Source: Erythrobacteraceae bacterium (lineage in GTDB: Bacteria; Pseudomonadota; Alphaproteobacteria; Sphingomonadales; Sphingomonadaceae). Taken from it: 64,000 nt of DNA. Both the position numbers and the translations under genes were made by a program. Location: positions 186,001 to 250,000 of the forward strand of contig JAHEAX010000001.1 in the NCBI GenBank assembly GCA_024642525.1, written 5' to 3'. Position 1 is the first letter of the stretch. The number at the start of each line of letters is the position of its first letter. Below are positions 19,526 through 28,523 of this stretch, piece by piece. The notes under the pieces were generated by a model that had not been told where the DNA came from, searched no databases, and was given only the letters and a program-made list of their open reading frames with translations.

Positions 19526-21340
19526 ATGCCAGAAATACGCCGCCTTCCCGAATCCCTGGTCAACCGCATTGCCGCTGGCGAAGTGGTGGAACGACCTGCG
19601 GCTGCCTTGAAGGAAGTGGTCGAAAACGCGATCGATGCCGGCGCAACACGCATTGCAGTCCAGCTTGTGGACGGCGGACTTACCCGCATGGAAGTCACCG
19701 ACGATGGCTGCGGCATGTCGCCCGACCAGATGGCCTTGGCGCTTGAACGCCACGCAACGTCAAAGCTGCCGGACGAAGCAATCGAGCAGGTGGTAACGCT
19801 GGGTTTCCGGGGCGAGGCTTTGCCTTCCATCGCCAGCGTTTCGCGCTTTACGCTGGAAAGCAGGCCGCGCGATGGGGCCACACAGACGCAAGGCTGGCGG
19901 CGCGTTGTCGATCATGGCGAACTTGTCGAAGACACGCCTGCTGCAATGCCGCCCGGCACACGCGTGAGGGTGGAGCAATTATTTGCCAAAGTCCCTGCAA
20001 GGCGCAAGTTCCTGCGCACCGCCCGCAGCGAATATGCCGCCTGCAAGGATGTGGTGCACCGCCTGGCCATGGCGCGGCCCGATATCGGCTTCACGCTCGA
20101 CCACGGCAACCGCCGCGTGCTCGCGTTGCAACCTGACGAGGCGCTGGCCACCAGAGTTGCGGGCATCATTGCCCGCGAACTGGCTGACAATGGCGTGGCA
20201 ATCGATCTGGAACGCGGTGATATGCGGCTGACCGGCATTGCCGGTCTGCCGACATACAATCGCGGCGTGGCAGACCACCAATATCTGTTCGTCAATGGCC
20301 GTCCGGTAAAGGACCGGCTGCTGACAGGTGCGGTGCGCGGCGCATATTCGGATATGCTTGCGCGTGACCGGCACGCGGTGCTGGCGCTTTTTCTCACGAT
20401 TCCTGCAGAAGAAGTGGATGTGAATGTGCATCCGGCCAAAACCGAGGTTCGCTTTCGCGATGGTGCGGCAGTGCGCGGTTTCATCGTGTCCGGTTTGCGG
20501 CAGGCATTGGCGACCGGTGACCGGCGCAGCGCGCAGTCACCTGATGCCGCAGCAATGGGCAGATGGCAGGCAGAACCCCTGGCACAAGCAGCACCTGCCG
20601 CCCTGCGTTCCATGTTCGAAGGGCGCGACTGGAGCAAACCTTCCGGCAGCCGCGTGGCTTCGCCCACCGACAGCTGGCGCGGGCCGGAAAATACGGACCT
20701 TGCCGCACCGATGGGCCGCGCCGTCGAGGCGGAGGAATTGCCCGACGATGCCGCGCAATATCCGCTCGGCATTGCGCGCGGACAGGTCGCCAACACTTAT
20801 ATCGTGGCAGAAGCCGCCGACGGGCTGGTGCTGGTGGACCAGCACGCCGCGCATGAACGGCTTGTGCTGGAGCGGCTCCGCGCTGCCGGCGCAGAAGAAG
20901 CCGTGAAGCGGAGTCAGGCCCTGTTGCTGCCAGAAGTGGTGGAAATGGAAGAAACCTCTTGTGACCGGCTGGAAGACGCAGCGGATAAGCTGGAAGGGCT
21001 CGGCCTGGTCATCGAACGGTTCGGGCCATCCGCCATGCTGGTCCGGGCAGTGCCCCATTCGCTCGGTAAATCCAACCCTGCTGCTTTGCTGCAGGACATC
21101 GACGATGATCTTGCCAGGCACGGCGAGGCATTGCTGCTTGGCGAGAAACTTGACCTTGTGCTGGCGACGATGGCTTGCCATGGGTCGGTAAGGGCAGGGC
21201 GTACGCTTCAGGTGCCTGAAATGAATGCACTACTTCGCGAAATGGAACGCACCCCGCGCTCTGGCCAATGCAACCATGGCAGGCCAACCTGGGTTAAGCT
21301 GTCCATGGAAGATGTCGAAAAACTGTTCGGGAGACATTGA
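19526..21340 (+). CDS. mutL: DNA mismatch repair protein MutL
   Basis: MutL links MutS mismatch recognition to strand removal. The 604-residue protein has the GHKL ATPase domain: IAAGEVVERPAAALKEVVENAIDAGA, DDGCGM and TLGFRGEALPSIASV. A variable linker follows from about residue 330 to 420. The C-terminal domain holds DQHAAHERLVLE, ACHGSVRAGR and CNHGRPTW. The DQHAxxExxxxE motif indicates a metal-dependent endonuclease, as expected in bacteria lacking MutH. The ATG at 19526 yields the usual MPEIRRLPESLVNRIAAGEV; a TTG 6 nt earlier is less likely. Confidence 0.97.
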   Translation: MPEIRRLPESLVNRIAAGEVVERPAAALKEVVENAIDAGATRIAVQLVDGGLTRMEVTDDGCGMSPDQMALALERHATSKLPDEAIEQVVTLGFRGEALPSIASVSRFTLESRPRDGATQTQGWRRVVDHGELVEDTPAAMPPGTRVRVEQLFAKVPARRKFLRTARSEYAACKDVVHRLAMARPDIGFTLDHGNRRVLALQPDEALATRVAGIIARELADNGVAIDLERGDMRLTGIAGLPTYNRGVADHQYLFVNGRPVKDRLLTGAVRGAYSDMLARDRHAVLALFLTIPAEEVDVNVHPAKTEVRFRDGAAVRGFIVSGLRQALATGDRRSAQSPDAAAMGRWQAEPLAQAAPAALRSMFEGRDWSKPSGSRVASPTDSWRGPENTDLAAPMGRAVEAEELPDDAAQYPLGIARGQVANTYIVAEAADGLVLVDQHAAHERLVLERLRAAGAEEAVKRSQALLLPEVVEMEETSCDRLEDAADKLEGLGLVIERFGPSAMLVRAVPHSLGKSNPAALLQDIDDDLARHGEALLLGEKLDLVLATMACHGSVRAGRTLQVPEMNALLREMERTPRSGQCNHGRPTWVKLSMEDVEKLFGRH

Positions 21341-21840
21341 TGCGTCATCTGGTTCTGGTCGCCGCCCTGGCATTGGCTGCATGTGGCGACGGTGAAGTGA
21401 CCCCTGAAGAACAGGCGCGGATCGATGATGCCAAGATAGCGGCAGTGAAGGCTGCCCAGATCATTCCGCCAACTCCGTTGAGCCCGGGCAAGATCCTGTA
21501 TCCCGATATCGAACAGAACAATCTTTATGGGGCTGGATGCGCGTTTGTGCCCGAAGGTGGCGGGCTAGGCGCGATTGCGCTGACGCAGGCTGACGTCGGC
21601 TATATGAAAATTGATGACAAGATCGAACGTTTTGCCGCCGACAAGGGCAGTGCAACGGCACCGGTTGGCACTTTCGCCAAATATGACGCCGGCGCATATT
21701 CGCTGCGGCTCGATCTGGCAGATGAAAAGGGTAAGCGCTCCGGCATGGAGACGACAGATTTCAATGCCCGGCTCACTGTTCGAAACGAGCGTGACCAGAT
21801 CGTTTATGAAGCCGCCGGATTGGCGCAATGTGGTTCTTAG
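21340..21840 (+). CDS. Putative lipoprotein downstream of mutL
   Basis: A 166-residue protein with a short lipoprotein signal (MRHLVLVAALALAAC, Cys at 15). Its ATG overlaps the mutL stop as TGATG, so it is translationally coupled. The mature protein has ILYPDIEQNNLYGAGCAFVPEGGGLG and ADEKGKRSGMETTDFNARLTVRNERD, with beta-strand character. I do not recognise a named family; similar small lipoproteins follow mutL in related genomes as far as I recall. Envelope location is likely; function is unknown. Confidence 0.75.
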   Translation: MRHLVLVAALALAACGDGEVTPEEQARIDDAKIAAVKAAQIIPPTPLSPGKILYPDIEQNNLYGAGCAFVPEGGGLGAIALTQADVGYMKIDDKIERFAADKGSATAPVGTFAKYDAGAYSLRLDLADEKGKRSGMETTDFNARLTVRNERDQIVYEAAGLAQCGS

Positions 21841-21867
21841 ACTAGCTTAAAAAGGGTTCGCAATTCC

Positions 21868-23478
21868 ATGAATAAAATACGTTTTGTGCTCGCTGGCGCA
21901 GCGCTTGCCTATGCCATGCATCCGATTATCGCAGGCGCGCAAGATGCAGCCGATACCGCCCGCATCATCGATGAAGGGATGAACCGCAGCCAGGTGCAGC
22001 AGAGCGCGCACGAGCTGCTCGACCAGATTGGCCAGCGGCTGACCAATTCGCCCAATATGCGGCGGGCAGAAGCATGGGCCGTTGCTGAAATGCAGGCTCT
22101 GGGCCTCGACAATGTGCACAAGGAAGGTTTCGAATTCGGCCGCGGCTGGGAAATGATTTCAAGCGATGTGCATATGATTGCGCCGCGCCCGCTGGAACTG
22201 TCGGCGACGCCGGTTGCCTGGACGCCCGGCACCAACGGCACGATCGAAGCTGAAATCATCGTCGCGCCCATTTCAGAAGTCGCGCATTTCGATGCCTATC
22301 GCGGCAAGCTGGCGGGCAAGATCGTGCTCTATTCGATTCCGGGAACGGGTGACGAACCAACATCTGCACCTTTCACGCGGCTGACCTCGGCAGATATTTC
22401 GAAGCGGGATGAATATGATGTTCCCCAGCATGATCCGCAGGACATTGCGCGCAATGCCAAGCGCCGTGAATTTGCCCTTCAACTGGACGAATTTCTCGCC
22501 AGTGAAGGCGCGGTTGCATGGGTCAAAAAATCATATCGCGACGGTAATCTTCTGCACGGTTCAGGCTATACCTATCTCGTCGGCAAGACACCGAAGCTAC
22601 CCGGCTTTGAAGTTGCCGCCGAAGATTACCGCCGCCTTGCCCGTTTAGCCAAGACCGGCCCGGCACCGCGCCTGTCTTTGAACAGTAATGTCCGCTTCGT
22701 GGACGATGATACGAACGCCTATAACATCATCGGCGAGATACGCGGGACCGACCCTGCAGCAGGTTATGTCATGGCTGGCGCGCATTTTGACAGCTGGGCT
22801 GCTGGCGATGGTGCGGTGGACAATGGCGCGGGCAGCATCACCGTGCTGGAAGCGGCGCGCATTCTGAAGACGATGGGCGTTCGCCCGCGCCGCACCATCC
22901 GCTTTGCCTTGTGGGCAGGTGAGGAACAGGGCCTTCTAGGTTCACTCGCCTATATCCGCCAGCATCTGGTCAGCCGCGCGGGCGAAGATGCACTGGATGC
23001 TGGCAGTGTCAGCCGCGAATGGCGCAATCTCTATCCCATCACGCGCAAGCCCGGATATTCGCAGCTCAAGGCCTATTTCAACATGGACAATGGTTCGGGC
23101 AAGTTCCGCGGAATCCATGCAGAAGGTAATGCCGCTGCAGAACCTCTACTGCGCAAGTGGATGGCACCCTTTGCCGACATGGGGGCGACCAATGTCGTTG
23201 CCGGCAGTACGGGCGGGACAGACCACGTCTATCTTCAGGCAATCGGCCTGCCAGGTTACCAGTTCATCCAGGATCCGCTGGATTACGGCGCGCGCCTGCA
23301 TCATACCAATATCGACACGTTCGATCACTTGCGACCGGATGATCTGCGGCAGGCATCGGTTGTGATGGCCGGAATGCTTCTGGCAGCCGCCAACGACAAG
23401 GATACGATCGCACCGATGCCGCTGCCGCAGCAGCCGCTCGACACTGATCCTTTCGAATATGATTATCCAGAAGATTGA
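21868..23478 (+). CDS. Exported M28-family zinc peptidase with a PA domain
   Basis: A 536-residue protein with a signal peptide (residues 1-24, ending HPIIAGAQ). An N-terminal part and a PA-like insertion (APISEVAHFDAYRGKLAGKIVLYS) precede the catalytic region. Zinc ligands are visible: AGAHFDSWAAGDGAVDNGAGS (His and Asp), WAGEEQGLLGS (tandem Glu, base and ligand), FNMDNGSG (Asp) and LHHTNIDTFD (His). Closest in type to plasma glutamate carboxypeptidase-like M28 enzymes, which cut dipeptides or act as aminopeptidases in the periplasm. It sits 27 bp after the lipoprotein gene, so it may be in the mutL transcription unit. Confidence 0.92.
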   Translation: MNKIRFVLAGAALAYAMHPIIAGAQDAADTARIIDEGMNRSQVQQSAHELLDQIGQRLTNSPNMRRAEAWAVAEMQALGLDNVHKEGFEFGRGWEMISSDVHMIAPRPLELSATPVAWTPGTNGTIEAEIIVAPISEVAHFDAYRGKLAGKIVLYSIPGTGDEPTSAPFTRLTSADISKRDEYDVPQHDPQDIARNAKRREFALQLDEFLASEGAVAWVKKSYRDGNLLHGSGYTYLVGKTPKLPGFEVAAEDYRRLARLAKTGPAPRLSLNSNVRFVDDDTNAYNIIGEIRGTDPAAGYVMAGAHFDSWAAGDGAVDNGAGSITVLEAARILKTMGVRPRRTIRFALWAGEEQGLLGSLAYIRQHLVSRAGEDALDAGSVSREWRNLYPITRKPGYSQLKAYFNMDNGSGKFRGIHAEGNAAAEPLLRKWMAPFADMGATNVVAGSTGGTDHVYLQAIGLPGYQFIQDPLDYGARLHHTNIDTFDHLRPDDLRQASVVMAGMLLAAANDKDTIAPMPLPQQPLDTDPFEYDYPED

Positions 23479-23489
23479 AGCCTGACGGG

Positions 23490-23521
23490 GGAGGGCGCCT
23501 GCATCATCAGCGGGGCCCTCC
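23490..23521. terminator. Possible terminator between the M28 and MaoC genes
   Basis: A 7-bp GGAGGGC/GCCCTCC stem with an 18-nt loop that can fold further (CTG/CAG) lies between two convergent genes. It lacks a clear T-tract, so the call is weak. Confidence 0.35.
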
Positions 23522-23535
23522 TACAGTTCATTCCA

Positions 23536-23997
23536 TCAGTCGATTGGTGCATCCTTGTCGCGCACTTCGATGAGCCCGTTGGACAAAAGTTCCAGCACCA
23601 TGTCGCCATGCTGGTTGAAGGTGCGTGCACGAGATTTGAAAATGCCCATTTCAGGTCTGCTCTTGCTGCGGCGCTTTTCCAGCAATTCGGTTTCGCACCG
23701 AAGGGTGTCGCCGGGAAAAACCGGTTTTGCCCAGCGCAGTTGGTCAACACCGGGTGAGCCAAGGCCAGCCTGTTGTTGCACCTTCATGTCATCTACCATC
23801 ATCCGCATGGTCATGGCGCAGGTGTGCCACCCGCTGGCTGATAGCCTGCCAAAATGTGTGCGGGCCGCTGCATCGTCATCGAGATGGAATGGCTGCGGAT
23901 CGTATTTACTGGCGAAATCGACAACCTCTTCGCGCGTCACGTCATAGGAACCGAACGATTTGCGTGATCCGACAACCAGGTCTTCAAAATACAGCAT
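23536..23997 (-). CDS. MaoC family dehydratase (hydratase-type hot-dog protein)
   Basis: A 153-residue single hot-dog-domain protein. The hydratase signature appears as FASKYDPQPFHLDDDAAARTHFGRLSASGWHT, containing the catalytic Asp and His. VDQLRWAKPVFPGDTL is the typical second motif. Such proteins hydrate enoyl-CoA thioesters or dehydrate hydroxyacyl-CoA. The start at 23997 gives MLYFEDLVVGSRKSFGSY, the normal N-terminus; upstream codons look non-coding. No fatty-acid gene is adjacent, so the acyl substrate is unknown. Confidence 0.9.
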   Translation of the reverse strand: MLYFEDLVVGSRKSFGSYDVTREEVVDFASKYDPQPFHLDDDAAARTHFGRLSASGWHTCAMTMRMMVDDMKVQQQAGLGSPGVDQLRWAKPVFPGDTLRCETELLEKRRSKSRPEMGIFKSRARTFNQHGDMVLELLSNGLIEVRDKDAPID

Positions 23998-24091
23998 ATG
24001 TTCTCCGCTTTGATATCTGCGCGGTCTAGCGGAGGTAAAATCGCTCCGCCAGAACAACCATCATTGGCAACAGGAAAAGAAACGCGCCGGA

Positions 24092-24877
24092 TTACCTCAG
24101 CGATTCCACATCCGGCACAATGCGGTAACGCGCGAGAACGAGGCTGAAAATGCCAAACAGAAGCAGCCCGATAGCGACCAGTGTGAACCAGATGCCATCG
24201 TCACGAAGCGAATTTACGGCGCCGCCCAGCGTCTTGACTTCGCTGCTGCTGGAAATCCACGCAGCATTGACGAGCGACCAGCCAATGACTGCAAAAACGG
24301 CTGTACGCGCCGCATATCCTGCATGACCAAGCGCCTTGGTGAAGGAAGGTGCAGAAGCCGAAATCCTGTTCATGAAGCTACCGGTCCACGCCTTCTTGCC
24401 CTGCGCGAATGCTGCAATGAAGAAACCGATGCCGACGATACCAAGAATTACGCTGCCAAAATCCATCGACAGAATGCCGCCGACGGCTTGGCGTGTAGTG
24501 TCGCTTTCAGTCGAATGTTCGTTACCGGAAGCAAATTGATAAGCGGAAAACGCCAGGGCGATATGGGCTATGCCGCTGCACAGATGCCCGATCCGGTGTC
24601 CCCAGCCTTTGGCATCACCGCCATAATTTTCGATGTCGATTGCAGGCGAGGCGAGACGATAAAGCGCATAGCCGAACAGGCCGAGCGCACAGAGATAGAG
24701 AACGATTGAGCCGCCTGGCACTTCCTGAATCCAGGAAAACACACTTTTTGCGCCGCCATCACCCGATTCGCCGCCGCTGCTGGTCAGGAAGATGTATCCC
24801 AGCAGGGTGTAGACAATTCCGCGTGCGGCGAAGCCAAGCCTGACAAGCCAGCGGAATTTCTCGGATTTATCGACCAT
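24092..24877 (-). CDS. DUF1206 domain membrane protein
   Basis: A 261-residue inner-membrane protein built from three similar pairs of helices, the DUF1206 pattern. The repeats open with LVRLGFAARGIVYTLLGYIFL, IGHLCSGIAHIALAFSAYQF and ALGHAGYAARTAVFAVIGWSLV; Gly-x-Ala-Arg-Gly-like motifs begin each. Family function is not established. A strong hairpin lies only 7 nt upstream of its ATG, between it and ychF, so this gene may need its own promoter or have a structured leader. Confidence 0.9.
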   Translation of the reverse strand: MVDKSEKFRWLVRLGFAARGIVYTLLGYIFLTSSGGESGDGGAKSVFSWIQEVPGGSIVLYLCALGLFGYALYRLASPAIDIENYGGDAKGWGHRIGHLCSGIAHIALAFSAYQFASGNEHSTESDTTRQAVGGILSMDFGSVILGIVGIGFFIAAFAQGKKAWTGSFMNRISASAPSFTKALGHAGYAARTAVFAVIGWSLVNAAWISSSSEVKTLGGAVNSLRDDGIWFTLVAIGLLLFGIFSLVLARYRIVPDVESLR

Positions 24878-24884
24878 TAAATAC

Positions 24885-24921
24885 TTCCCTGTTCAACGTT
24901 GCCCAAGCAACGAACAGGGAA
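24885..24921 (-). terminator. Hairpin between ychF and the DUF1206 gene
   Basis: A perfect 10-bp stem (24885-24894 with 24912-24921) encloses a second CGTTG/CAACG stem. On the minus strand it is followed by GTATTTAATGG, which includes the DUF1206 start codon. It may terminate ychF, or act as a 5'-leader hairpin occluding the DUF1206 ribosome site. The T-tract is poor. Confidence 0.5.
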
Positions 24922-24932
24922 GGATTTTGTGC

Positions 24933-26033
24933 CTAGACGTTGAACTTGAAGTTCAGAATATCGCCGTCTTTCACGAGATATTCCTTGCCTTCCTGACGCA
25001 GTTTGCCTGCTTCGCGCGCGCCTGCTTCACCGCCGAACTGGATGAAATCATCATAGGCGATGGTTTCCGCCTTGATGAAACCACGTTCGAAATCGCTATG
25101 GATTTCGCCAGCTGCCTGCGGTGCCTTGGCACCCATCGGGAAGGTCCATGCGCGGGCTTCTTTGGGGCCAGCGGTAAAATAGGTCTGCAATTGCAGCAGT
25201 TCGTATCCGGCACGAATTACACGGGCCAGTCCGCTTTCTTCCAGCCCTAGTTCGGCCAGATATTCGCCGCGATCTTCAGGCTCCATGCCGACGATTTCGG
25301 ATTCGATGGCGGCAGAAACCACCACCGATTGCGCACCTTCGCTGGCTGCCTTCGCCGCCACGAGATCGGACAGGGCATTGCCCTTGGCCGCGTCTTCTTC
25401 TGCCACGTTGCACACATATAGAACCGGTTTTGCTGTCAGCAGCTGCGCCTGTTCGAACAGGCGTTCTTCCTCGTCATCATTGGGCACGGTCAGGCGGGCA
25501 GGCTTACCTTCACGCAGCAGGTCGAGCGCCTGTCCCAGCACGCTGGCGAGGATTTTTGCTTCCTTGTCGCCGCTGGTGGCTTTCTTCTGGGCAGCCGGAA
25601 CACGTTTTTCCAGGCTTTCCAGATCGGCCAGCATCAGCTCTGTTTCGACGACTTCGGCATCTGCAATCGGATCGACTTTGTTGGCGACGTGCTGGATATC
25701 ATCATCTTCAAAGCAGCGCAGCACATGGACGATTGCGTCCACTTCACGGATGTTGGCCAAGAACTGGTTGCCGAGGCCTTCACCTTTGCTGGCACCTTTA
25801 ACGAGGCCCGCAATATCGACGAAGCCAAGCTGTGTGAAAATGGTCTTTGCGCTGCCCGCTGTCGCGGCGATTTTTTCAAGGCGCGCATCCGGGACTGCGA
25901 CCTGACCGACATTGGGTTCGATCGTGCAGAACGGATAGTTGGCAGCCTGCGCCGCCTGCGTCTCTGTGAGCGCATTAAAAAGGGTGGACTTGCCAACATT
26001 GGGCAGCCCGACGATCCCGCAACGGAAACCCAT
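24933..26033 (-). CDS. ychF: Redox-regulated ATPase YchF (Obg-family)
   Basis: YchF/OLA1 is a ribosome-associated P-loop protein that prefers ATP to GTP. The 366-residue length is standard. Motifs are GLPNVGKSTLFN (Walker A), FVDIAGLVKGAS (G3), the atypical VLYVCNVAEED in place of NKxD (explaining ATP preference), and a C-terminal TGS domain ending VKDGDILNFKFNV. GGAG lies 6 nt before the ATG. It is divergent from the TPR lipoprotein gene across 100 bp. Confidence 0.97.
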   Translation of the reverse strand: MGFRCGIVGLPNVGKSTLFNALTETQAAQAANYPFCTIEPNVGQVAVPDARLEKIAATAGSAKTIFTQLGFVDIAGLVKGASKGEGLGNQFLANIREVDAIVHVLRCFEDDDIQHVANKVDPIADAEVVETELMLADLESLEKRVPAAQKKATSGDKEAKILASVLGQALDLLREGKPARLTVPNDDEEERLFEQAQLLTAKPVLYVCNVAEEDAAKGNALSDLVAAKAASEGAQSVVVSAAIESEIVGMEPEDRGEYLAELGLEESGLARVIRAGYELLQLQTYFTAGPKEARAWTFPMGAKAPQAAGEIHSDFERGFIKAETIAYDDFIQFGGEAGAREAGKLRQEGKEYLVKDGDILNFKFNV

Positions 26034-26133
26034 CGAAAACTCCGGAATAAGAACAGGTGGCGGCCCTTAGCGCCCGCAATCGGCAAAGGCCAGCTTCACG
26101 ATTATTTTAGACGCGCGATGCTATGCCCACGTC

Positions 26134-27657
26134 ATGAAAAAATCGACACATCTTCTGGCTTCAATCGCCTTGCTGGCACTTCTTGGCGGTTGCAGCAAAT
26201 CGCCGGAAGAAAAATACGCCCGCGCCCAGGAAAGCTACGCGCAGAATGACTTCGCGGCCGCGCGGCTCGACCTGATTTCGGCGCTGGACGATGACCCCCA
26301 GAATGCCGCAATGCTGGAACTGCTGGCAAAAGCGCAAATTGCCATGGGCGATGGGGAGGGTGCAGCTGCAAGCCTTGCCAAATTGGCCAATGCCAATCCG
26401 GGGACGAAGCATCGCCTGCTTCTTGCCGAAGCAGATATTTTGCGCGGCAGGTTTGATGATGCCCTGAAAGCTGTCGCAAGCATCGATCTGGCTGAGGCAA
26501 AGCGCATCGGCGGGCTGGCGCAGATGGGCAAAGGCGATCCGGCCGCAGCGCGCAGCTGGTTTGTACAGGGAATGGAAGCGCCGGGGCCAAAGGCGCGGCT
26601 ATACGCGGCATTCGCCCGCCTCGAACTTGGCAGCGGCAAGATAGAAGCTGCCCGAAAACTGGCGGAAAAGTCTATCGCGCAAAAGCCTGCGCCATTGGAT
26701 GGGATGTTGGTCGCAGCCGATATTGCCGCAGCGCAAAACCGGCTTTCTGACGCGCTCACTCTATATAACCAGGCACTAGCATCCTATCCTGCTAATTTCG
26801 CCGCCAGCATAGGCAAAGTGGCCGTTCTGGGTGATCTCGACCGCTTCGACGAGGCCGAAAAACTGCTCGGGTCCTTTGCTGGCGATGCTCCTGATAATCC
26901 GCGTGTAATCTACCTTCAGGCCCGCATTGCCAGTGCCAAGGGACAATGGGAAAAGGCGCGCACGATCCTGCAATCTCAGGAAATCCTGATGCGGGATAAC
27001 CCTTCGATGCAGGTCGTCTATGCTGAAGCATTGCTGCGCATCTGCCAGATTGAACAATCACGGGGTTGGCTTGGCCCGTTGTTGCGCAAATATCCTTCGA
27101 ACAGGAAAGTCAGGCGCTTGCTGGGTGAAGCACAATTGGCGGGCGGGGATGCCCAAGGCGCGCTTGCAACCTTGCAGCCGATTGCCGATCGCCCCGATGC
27201 CTCGCCCGAAGAACTGGCGCTGGCCGCAAAGGCTGCCAAGGCAAGCGGCGATATGAACCATGCACGCTATTCGCAGCGGGCGAAATTGCCCGCGCCTGAA
27301 TGGCTGGGCGGGGAACTGGCAAAGGGCGATACGGCGCTGCGCAATGGCAATTGGGCCGCGGCAGCGCGCAGCTATCAAGCCATCGTTGATCGCAGCCCGC
27401 AGCCAAATGGGATGGTGCTGAACAATCTGGCCTTCGCCAAAGCCAATCTTGGCCAAAAAGACGAAGCGCTCCAGATCGCGCTGAAGGCGCTTTCGGCATC
27501 GCCGGAACACCCATCAGTCATGGATACGGCGGGTTGGCTACTGGTTGAAACGGGCAGGGACAGGCAGCGCGGCGTCGCTCTGCTGAAGGCCGCCGCCCGC
27601 AAGGCACCCGACAATGCAGCGATTGCCCGCCATCTGACGGCAGCTACCGCAAACTGA
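26134..27657 (+). CDS. TPR-repeat lipoprotein
   Basis: A 507-residue exported protein with a lipoprotein signal (SIALLALLGGC, Cys at about 21) followed by degenerate tetratricopeptide repeats over nearly its whole length. Repeats are visible as YARAQESYAQNDFAAARLDL, ALTLYNQALASYPANFAASIG and LNNLAFAKANLGQKDEALQI. It resembles the PrsT-type TPR lipoproteins of PEP-CTERM/exosortase systems, and the facing gene does encode a PEP-CTERM protein. The link is suggestive only: no exosortase lies nearby. TPR proteins act as protein-binding scaffolds. Confidence 0.85.
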   Translation: MKKSTHLLASIALLALLGGCSKSPEEKYARAQESYAQNDFAAARLDLISALDDDPQNAAMLELLAKAQIAMGDGEGAAASLAKLANANPGTKHRLLLAEADILRGRFDDALKAVASIDLAEAKRIGGLAQMGKGDPAAARSWFVQGMEAPGPKARLYAAFARLELGSGKIEAARKLAEKSIAQKPAPLDGMLVAADIAAAQNRLSDALTLYNQALASYPANFAASIGKVAVLGDLDRFDEAEKLLGSFAGDAPDNPRVIYLQARIASAKGQWEKARTILQSQEILMRDNPSMQVVYAEALLRICQIEQSRGWLGPLLRKYPSNRKVRRLLGEAQLAGGDAQGALATLQPIADRPDASPEELALAAKAAKASGDMNHARYSQRAKLPAPEWLGGELAKGDTALRNGNWAAAARSYQAIVDRSPQPNGMVLNNLAFAKANLGQKDEALQIALKALSASPEHPSVMDTAGWLLVETGRDRQRGVALLKAAARKAPDNAAIARHLTAATAN

Positions 27658-27680
27658 GAAAATTGCTGTGTGACAGCCGA

Positions 27681-28376
27681 TCAGGCTGCGCGCGCGACCA
27701 GACCTTGGCGGCGGCGTGCAAGGCCAAGGCCGATCAGTGCCGCGCCCAAGATGCCCAACATGCCGGGTTCAGGAACGCTGGTGCCGCCTGACGTGCTGCT
27801 GGAAATCTGCTGACCGCTGGCCGAAGAAATCGCTCCTGCACCGGTGATGGACTGATAGCGGACAAAGAAATCATCCAGTGTCAGCGATGTCAGCGGGTCG
27901 GAGAAGCTGAGCGTCAGCGTGCCAGTTCCGGTGCCGCCGGTGGTAACGCCGCCGCTGTTGCCTGCGCAGGAACCGCTGTTGCCGCCCTTGAAGCATACAT
28001 CAACGTTTCCGATGCCATTGGGATAGCTGGAATCGGTGACCACGAAATTATAATCGCCCGTGCTCGATGCCCCGGCAATGTCCGGGTTAGTGTTGAACGC
28101 AAAGCTGGATACGAGCGAATCGACGCCTCCGCTGGTCGTGTTACGGACAACATAGTCGAAGCTGTATGTCGTGTCGGTCACGCCGGTCAGGGTGAAGGTG
28201 GTTTCCGCAGTCAGCCCGTCAATCGTGGTTCCGCCGGAAAAGCCATCATATTTGATGGTGAAGCTTTCACCGACATCGCCGCCATCAAGCAGGATAGGAT
28301 CGGCCAGTGCGGGCGATGCAATCATCGCACCTGCAAAAGCTGCAGCGAAAGCCAGGCTGGAAAAACGTGTCGTCAT
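27681..28376 (-). CDS. PEP-CTERM sorting-domain exported protein
   Basis: A 231-residue protein. The signal peptide (residues 1-25, ending ASPALA) is followed by a Ser/Thr/Gly-rich beta-type domain. The C-terminus has SVPEPGMLGILGAALIGLGLARRRQ: a PEP motif, a hydrophobic stretch and an arginine cluster, the signal for exosortase-mediated processing. Two Cys residues (VCFKGGNSGSCAGNSG) may form a disulfide. The start at 28376 fits the signal peptide; farther-out codons look non-coding. It is convergent with the TPR lipoprotein gene (23 bp gap). Its role may be in an extracellular matrix. Confidence 0.9.
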   Translation of the reverse strand: MTTRFSSLAFAAAFAGAMIASPALADPILLDGGDVGESFTIKYDGFSGGTTIDGLTAETTFTLTGVTDTTYSFDYVVRNTTSGGVDSLVSSFAFNTNPDIAGASSTGDYNFVVTDSSYPNGIGNVDVCFKGGNSGSCAGNSGGVTTGGTGTGTLTLSFSDPLTSLTLDDFFVRYQSITGAGAISSASGQQISSSTSGGTSVPEPGMLGILGAALIGLGLARRRQGLVARAA

Positions 28377-28523
28377 TGATGTGCCCCTGCACCCCGTAAA
28401 ATGGTTTACGCAAATCAATGCAAGGGATGTGCCATACGCCGCTGACCGCCACTTCCGATGGTTAACAACTTTTGCAGGGGCGGGTCTTCGTAAGATTATC
28501 CGACACTTTTGCAGCACAAACTG

